NCBI GenBank assembly: GCA_046154585.1
Contig: JBJXDX010000091.1
Coordinates: forward strand, 62,001 to 126,000
DNA length: 64,000 nucleotides
Direction: 5' to 3'
Source of the DNA: CADEFX01 sp046154585
Lineage (GTDB): Bacteria > Pseudomonadota > Alphaproteobacteria > Rhizobiales > Hyphomicrobiaceae
The position numbers and the translations under genes are program-made. The first letter of the stretch is position 1. Each line of letters opens with the position of its first letter. A model generated the notes under the pieces. The model did not search any database. It had not been told where the DNA came from and saw nothing but the letters and a program-made list of their open reading frames with translations. Shown here piece after piece: positions 60,062 through 64,000 of this stretch.

Positions 60062-61810
60062 ATGGCAACCGGCGGCAATGTCATCGGCCTCAAAGGCATC
60101 TCCGGACACGGCAACGTCTTGACGGGCACGCGCCACATGGTGGCAGCTGCTCACTATCAGGCCGCGCACGCGGGTTTCCTGATCCTCGAAGCAGGCGGCA
60201 ACGCCGTCGACGCAGGCGTCGCTGCGGGCATCGCCCTGGGTGTCACGCAATGCGATCTTGTGAACGTCGCGGGCGTCGCGCCCATCATGATCCGGCTCGC
60301 TGCAACCGGCGAGGTCATCACCATCGACGGCCTGGGTGTGTGGCCGGCCAAGGCGTCCTCCGCTTACTTCCGCGACAAGCATAAGGGTGCCATTCCCGCG
60401 GGCTTGATGCGCGCCGTTGTTCCGGGCGGACCTTCGGGCTGGATCACGGCACTCGAACGCTACGGCACCATGAGCTTCGGCAATGTGGCGGCCGCGTCGA
60501 TCCGGTTTGCACGCGACGGATTTCCGGCCGACCCTCGCCTGTGCGAAACCATTGTCGGCAACGAGGCGAACTATCGCCGTTTCGCCGAGAACGCCCGCAT
60601 CATGATGCCTGGCGGCAAACCGCCCCAGCCTGGTGACATTTTCCGCCAGACCGATCTCGCGCGCTCCCTGCAGTATATGGCCGACGAGGAGAAGCGCGCC
60701 GCCGGCAAGGGCCGCGCCGCCGGCCTCGCAGCAGCACATGCGGCGTTCTATCAGGGCGACATTGCGCGCACTATCACCGACTATCACGCCAAGAACGGCG
60801 GCTGGCTCAGCATGGACGACATGCGCCCGTTCAAGGCCCGCCTTGAGAAACCGACGCGCACCCGCCACGGCTCCGTCGAAGTCTTCACCTCCGGCCCCTG
60901 GTGCCAGGGCCCTGCGCTCAACATGATTCTGAGCATCCTGGCGCGCGACGACGTGCGCGCGCTTGGCCACAATTCGCCGGCCTACATCCATCTGCTGACC
61001 GAGGCGATCAAGTTGGCCTTCTCCGATCGCGAAGCCTACTTCGGCGATCCGCGCTTCGTCGATGTGCCGCTCGACATATTGCTGTCGGACAGCTATGCGG
61101 CCGAGCGCCGCCGTCAGATCGATCCTGCCCGCTCCTGCCCGCAGATGCCGATTGCCGGGGAAATCTCGGGCTATCCGCGGCTGCGTCCGGACGTGCCGAT
61201 CGCCTACGTGCCGCCGCCCTCGCCCGACACGGCCTACGTCGCCGTCATCGACCGTCACGGCAACGCGTTCTCGGCAACACCGAGCGACTCTTCCTACGAT
61301 GCCGAAATGATTCCGGGCACGGGCTTCTGCCCCTCTGGCCGCGGCTCTCAGTCATGGACCGTCGTTGGACACCCATCCGAGGTCGCGCCATTCAAGCGGC
61401 CGCGCCTGACGCCCAATCCGGCCATCGCCATTCTTGCCGACGGCCAGGCCGTGATGCCGTTCGGCACGCCCGGCGGCGACGTGCAGAGCCAGGCCATGCT
61501 CCAGGTGCTGCTCAACGTCTCCACGTTTGGCATGGACCTACGCAGCGCCATCGAAGCGCCACGCTTTGCGACCTATTCCTTCCCATCCAGCTTCGAGCCG
61601 CACGAGTACTATCCCAATCGCCTGGCCCTCGAAGGCCGCATCGACAGCGCCACCATGAACGGCCTGCGCGAGCGCGGCCACGATGTGCTGGAATGGCCGG
61701 AATGGACCCGCCTCGCAGGCTCCGTCTGCTCCGTCATCCACGACGTGAAGCACGGAGTGCTGACAGGTGCCGGCGATCCACGGCGCGCGTCTTACGCCGT
61801 GGGCTGGTAA
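60062..61810 (+). CDS. Gamma-glutamyltransferase-family protein
   Basis: A 582-residue Ntn-hydrolase precursor. Self-cleavage is expected before T390 (SPDTAYVAVIDRHGNA), the position of the nucleophile Thr in E. coli GGT. HYQAAHAGFLILEAGGNAVDAG and FGTPGGDVQSQAMLQ are family marks. No signal peptide is seen, so a cytoplasmic acylase or amidohydrolase role is as likely as glutathione breakdown. I start at ATG 60062 because AAGGGG lies 6 bases upstream; ATG 60056 would leave no spacing. Its stop is 3 bp from the convergent GST gene. Confidence 0.88.
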   Translation: MATGGNVIGLKGISGHGNVLTGTRHMVAAAHYQAAHAGFLILEAGGNAVDAGVAAGIALGVTQCDLVNVAGVAPIMIRLAATGEVITIDGLGVWPAKASSAYFRDKHKGAIPAGLMRAVVPGGPSGWITALERYGTMSFGNVAAASIRFARDGFPADPRLCETIVGNEANYRRFAENARIMMPGGKPPQPGDIFRQTDLARSLQYMADEEKRAAGKGRAAGLAAAHAAFYQGDIARTITDYHAKNGGWLSMDDMRPFKARLEKPTRTRHGSVEVFTSGPWCQGPALNMILSILARDDVRALGHNSPAYIHLLTEAIKLAFSDREAYFGDPRFVDVPLDILLSDSYAAERRRQIDPARSCPQMPIAGEISGYPRLRPDVPIAYVPPPSPDTAYVAVIDRHGNAFSATPSDSSYDAEMIPGTGFCPSGRGSQSWTVVGHPSEVAPFKRPRLTPNPAIAILADGQAVMPFGTPGGDVQSQAMLQVLLNVSTFGMDLRSAIEAPRFATYSFPSSFEPHEYYPNRLALEGRIDSATMNGLRERGHDVLEWPEWTRLAGSVCSVIHDVKHGVLTGAGDPRRASYAVGW

Positions 61811-61813
61811 CGA

Positions 61814-62572
61814 TCAGGCGAATTTCACGGGCTCGATCTTCGCGCGCGTGAACGCCGGGCGTGCCTGCACCCGTGCCCACCATGCCTGCGTATGCGGATA
61901 GTCGCGCAGGAACATCCCGTGCTCCTCCAGCTCGCCGAAGCGTACTGCATACGGCGACATATTGATGTCCGCGAGCGAGAACGTGCTGCCGGCCAACCAG
62001 GGCCCGTGCTCCAGGCTTGTTTCCATGCGCACGCGCACGTGCCGCAGCACGTCGGCCGCGCGTTTCATCTCGTCCTCAGTGTAGGGCTGGCGCGCGACTC
62101 GTCGCCACTGCTCGCGCCGCTCCGGCATCGGAGTCGAGGCCATCTTTTGGGACAGCTCCTCATCGGACCATTTGCTGGCGGTCGGCCCCATCATGCGATT
62201 CCAGTTCAGCTCCTGGAAGGCCTTGATGACGACGGTGTCGGCCATGTAGGTCCACACCCGCATCGCCGCGCGTTCGGCGGGATCTGCCGGCCGCAATGGC
62301 GTGTCGGGATAGACATCCTCAAGATACTCGTTGATTACTGTGCTCTCGATGATCGGTCGCCCACGATGGACGAGCGTGGGCACAACGGCATTGGGGTTGA
62401 GTGCCAGATACTGCGGCGTGTTCTGCTCGTTCTTCAGCAGCCGCACGAAAATACCGACGTAAGCAAGCCCCTTCTCTTCGAGGCAGAAGCGCACGCGGCG
62501 CGACGCACTCGACATCCAGGCGTGATAGAGCACAAGGTCGGCATCTGGAACAGGATCGAAAACGGTCGGCAT
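61814..62572 (-). CDS. Glutathione S-transferase-family protein
   Basis: A 252-residue GST-fold protein. The thioredoxin-like half has YHAWMSSASRRVRFCLEEKG, then NPNAVVPTLVHRGRP with the cis-Pro and ESTVINEYLEDVYP. The helical half contains GSTFSLADINMSPY. The SSASRRVR site suggests a Ser-type enzyme. The substrate is unknown. It lies 2 bp after the Trm112-like gene on the same strand. Confidence 0.88.
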   Translation of the reverse strand: MPTVFDPVPDADLVLYHAWMSSASRRVRFCLEEKGLAYVGIFVRLLKNEQNTPQYLALNPNAVVPTLVHRGRPIIESTVINEYLEDVYPDTPLRPADPAERAAMRVWTYMADTVVIKAFQELNWNRMMGPTASKWSDEELSQKMASTPMPERREQWRRVARQPYTEDEMKRAADVLRHVRVRMETSLEHGPWLAGSTFSLADINMSPYAVRFGELEEHGMFLRDYPHTQAWWARVQARPAFTRAKIEPVKFA

Positions 62573-62574
62573 GG

Positions 62575-62787
62575 CTACGCCTTGTCCTCGTCGAGAGAGC
62601 GCGCCTCGGACGGCAGCATGTGCGGCACACCATTGCGAATGGGATAGGCCAGACGCGCGGCCCGGCTGATCAGCTCTTGGGCCTTCTCGTCATATTCGAG
62701 CGTTGCTTTCGTCAAAGGGCAGACGAGGATTTCCAGCACACGCGGATCGGCACGTTCGCTGCCGGGCTTGATGGCCTCTGTAGGCAC
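62575..62787 (-). CDS. Trm112/YcaR-like protein
   Basis: A 70-residue protein of the Trm112 (UPF0434) type: DPRVLEILVCPLTKATLEYD, then LAYPIRNGVPHMLPSEA. Only one of the usual zinc cysteines is kept (C in VCPLT). The start is GTG 62787. In many alphaproteobacteria it lies with the LON-domain and thioredoxin genes, as here. A methyltransferase-activator role is known for eukaryotic Trm112 but not proven for bacterial members. Confidence 0.85.
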   Translation of the reverse strand: MPTEAIKPGSERADPRVLEILVCPLTKATLEYDEKAQELISRAARLAYPIRNGVPHMLPSEARSLDEDKA

Positions 62788-62802
62788 AGTGTGTCGCGCT
62801 CC

Positions 62803-63486
62803 CTATTGCAGCGTCGTTCCCATATTACCGCCACCGGCCAGATCCATCTCGGCCAGTGCCACCAGCGTCTCGGCTCGCTCTTTCAAACTACCAGCCTCCA
62901 GCAACGCTTGCTTTTCCTCACCTCCGAAGGGGCTCGCGACGGAAAGGGAATTGACCAGCTGCTCGGTTGATGACTTTGCAATGACGTCCCAATCGGCTTC
63001 GAATCCCCGCGCCGCGAGGTAGCGGCGCAACGCATCCATGAGCTTGTTGCGGTCAACCTGCTGCTCGCCCAGGCCAGGCCGAAAATCGTCGGCGAATTTG
63101 CGGTAGTTGACTCTATATTTTCGGTAGGGGATCGCCGGATCGATCACCTCGTCAACCAGCTCGAAGCGCGCGACACCGGTCAGCGAAATCATCAGACGCC
63201 CGTTCTCGAGCTCTTGAAAAGCCGTCAGCCGCCCCGTGCATCCAATGGACCTCAACGGGGCTGAATGATCTTTCGGTGAGCCCGTTTCACCGCCCTCGCC
63301 CGCCGGCTGGGTTATGCCGATGAGCCGCGTACCGCCGACAACGTCATCAAGCATCGCGAGGTAACGTGGCTCGAAGACCTGCAACGGCAGGGATGCGCGC
63401 GGCAGAAGAATGCAGGCGTGCAGCGGAAACACGGGGATGAGTTGCGGCAGATCTTCTATTCGGCGGTAGCGGTGCACTGATGGCAC
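62803..63486 (-). CDS. LON peptidase substrate-binding domain protein
   Basis: A 227-residue protein made only of the Lon N-terminal (LAN) domain, without ATPase or protease parts. IPVFPLHACILLPRASLPLQVFEPRY and GRLMISLTGVARFEL are the key strands (first given here in part: LPLQVFEPRYLAML). The start is GTG 63486 with AAAGG upstream. Its function is not established; a role in protein quality control fits the chaperone-like gene just upstream. Confidence 0.88.
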   Translation of the reverse strand: MPSVHRYRRIEDLPQLIPVFPLHACILLPRASLPLQVFEPRYLAMLDDVVGGTRLIGITQPAGEGGETGSPKDHSAPLRSIGCTGRLTAFQELENGRLMISLTGVARFELVDEVIDPAIPYRKYRVNYRKFADDFRPGLGEQQVDRNKLMDALRRYLAARGFEADWDVIAKSSTEQLVNSLSVASPFGGEEKQALLEAGSLKERAETLVALAEMDLAGGGNMGTTLQ

Positions 63487-63507
63487 GGGTTCGCCTTTCG
63501 AGCGGGC

Positions 63508-64000
63508 TCAGGAGAACAGGAGTGAGGAGAGACGCCTGCGACCGTCAAGGGTTGCTGGATCTTTGGGTCCCCACGCTTCGAAAAGCTGCACCAGCTGCTT
63601 TCGGGCAGCCTGGTCGTTCCAGTTGCGGTCACGGCGAAAGCTCTCGAGCAGCTCGCCGACTGCCGCCTCCTTATCACCCGTGGCCGCCATAGCCGTTGCC
63701 AGCTCGATACGTGAGGCATGATCGGCCGGATTGGCGGCGACCTTGGCTTTGAGATCGTCGAGATTGCCGGCGTTCTGGCCGCGTTTGGCAAGATCCAGCG
63801 CCGCGCGCACGCTCGCGATCGGCTGGGCGTCGCGCTTGTCGGGTGGAGCCAGAGCGAGCGTCTGCTCGGCGCGTACGAGATCGCCGTTGCTCAGATAGCA
63901 TTTGGCCAACCCTGCCAAGGCGACCACATTTTCGCGGTCTTCCTGCAGGATGGCGGCAAAAATTTCCGCCGCAGCCTGCGCGTCGCCGGCCTCCAGAACC
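63508..64000 (-). CDS. CnoX-like thioredoxin/TPR chaperone, C-terminal part (5' end outside window)
   Basis: The visible 163 residues are TPR-like helices: AQAAAEIFAAILQEDRENVVAL, then GLAKCYLSNGDLVRAEQTLA and ASRIELATAMAATGDKEAAVGELLESFRRD in pieces, ending RRRLSSLLFS. This matches the C-terminal half of YbbN/CnoX, which has an N-terminal thioredoxin domain that lies beyond the window edge. CnoX holds proteins damaged by chlorine oxidants for refolding. The frame is open at 63999. The call rests on the tail sequence and the LON/Trm112 neighbours. Confidence 0.8.
   Translation of the reverse strand, partial: VLEAGDAQAAAEIFAAILQEDRENVVALAGLAKCYLSNGDLVRAEQTLALAPPDKRDAQPIASVRAALDLAKRGQNAGNLDDLKAKVAANPADHASRIELATAMAATGDKEAAVGELLESFRRDRNWNDQAARKQLVQLFEAWGPKDPATLDGRRRLSSLLFS

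Noticed and set aside
59993..61258. 421-codon minus-strand frame
   Set aside because: Antisense to the gamma-glutamyltransferase homologue, which has a placed nucleophile and family motifs.

Overview
The window is about 64 kb of high-GC DNA (around 64% by eye) from an alphaproteobacterium, most likely of the order Hyphomicrobiales (Rhizobiales). The best evidence is a circularly permuted two-piece tmRNA gene whose tag reads ANDNYAEAALAA, close to known rhizobial tags. An alpha-type SspB, DUF1127 proteins, a DUF4169/ribbon-helix-helix pair behind fumC, and a uvrD-DUF3754-prmA-aminopeptidase run also fit. Genus cannot be decided from the sequence alone.

Layout. 1-3336 (minus): hflK (cut by the window edge), folA, thyA and a CPBP membrane protease. 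3469-4571 (plus): ssrA and then sspB, the tag-encoding RNA and the adaptor that delivers tagged proteins to ClpXP. 4684-10071: an SDR, a large DUF2339 membrane protein and a cupin/NIPSNAP/hydroxyacid dehydrogenase trio. 10172-28414: housekeeping core with fumC, DUF4169, an RHH protein, an AsmA-like giant, an SDR, uvrD, DUF3754, prmA, two DUF1127 genes, a three-domain aminopeptidase P, a TPR membrane protein, NnrU, a YfgM-like protein and BamB. 28415-29034 is a gap in which I find a small double-glycine-leader peptide gene broken by one in-frame TAG and followed by a strong terminator hairpin. 29035-34353: an S10 peptidase, an SDR, a molybdopterin oxidoreductase and a GNAT enzyme.

34350-59923 is an accessory region in which every gene lies on the minus strand. 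It holds about 26 catabolic genes: two enolase-superfamily enzymes, an asparaginase-fold protein, a BKACE/hydroxyacyl-CoA dehydrogenase pair, an acyl-CoA ligase, an amidase, two different AtuA modules, two tandem orphan solute-binding proteins, a ThDP enzyme coupled to an internally duplicated protein of unknown function, a SAF-domain oxidoreductase, a three-gene cobalt-type nitrile hydratase with a His-rich N-terminus, a CaiB/BaiF CoA-transferase and a CitE-like lyase. Many neighbours overlap by the 4-base ATGA or GTGA arrangement. The block contains no transcription regulator and no transporter membrane components apart from one LysE-type exporter. 60062-64000: a gamma-glutamyltransferase homologue, a GST, a Trm112-like protein, a LON-substrate-binding-domain protein and the C-terminal part of a CnoX-like thioredoxin/TPR chaperone.

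How it may work together: the left half is general physiology (folate and thymidylate synthesis, trans-translation, the TCA cycle, DNA repair, envelope assembly). The accessory block looks like several stacked pathways for acids, amides, nitriles and beta-keto acids that end in CoA-thioester chemistry. The substrates are not deducible from sequence. The items I rate most worth follow-up are the broken GG-leader peptide, the duplicated-domain protein coupled to the ThDP enzyme, and the three-gene nitrile hydratase beside AtuA/DUF4387.
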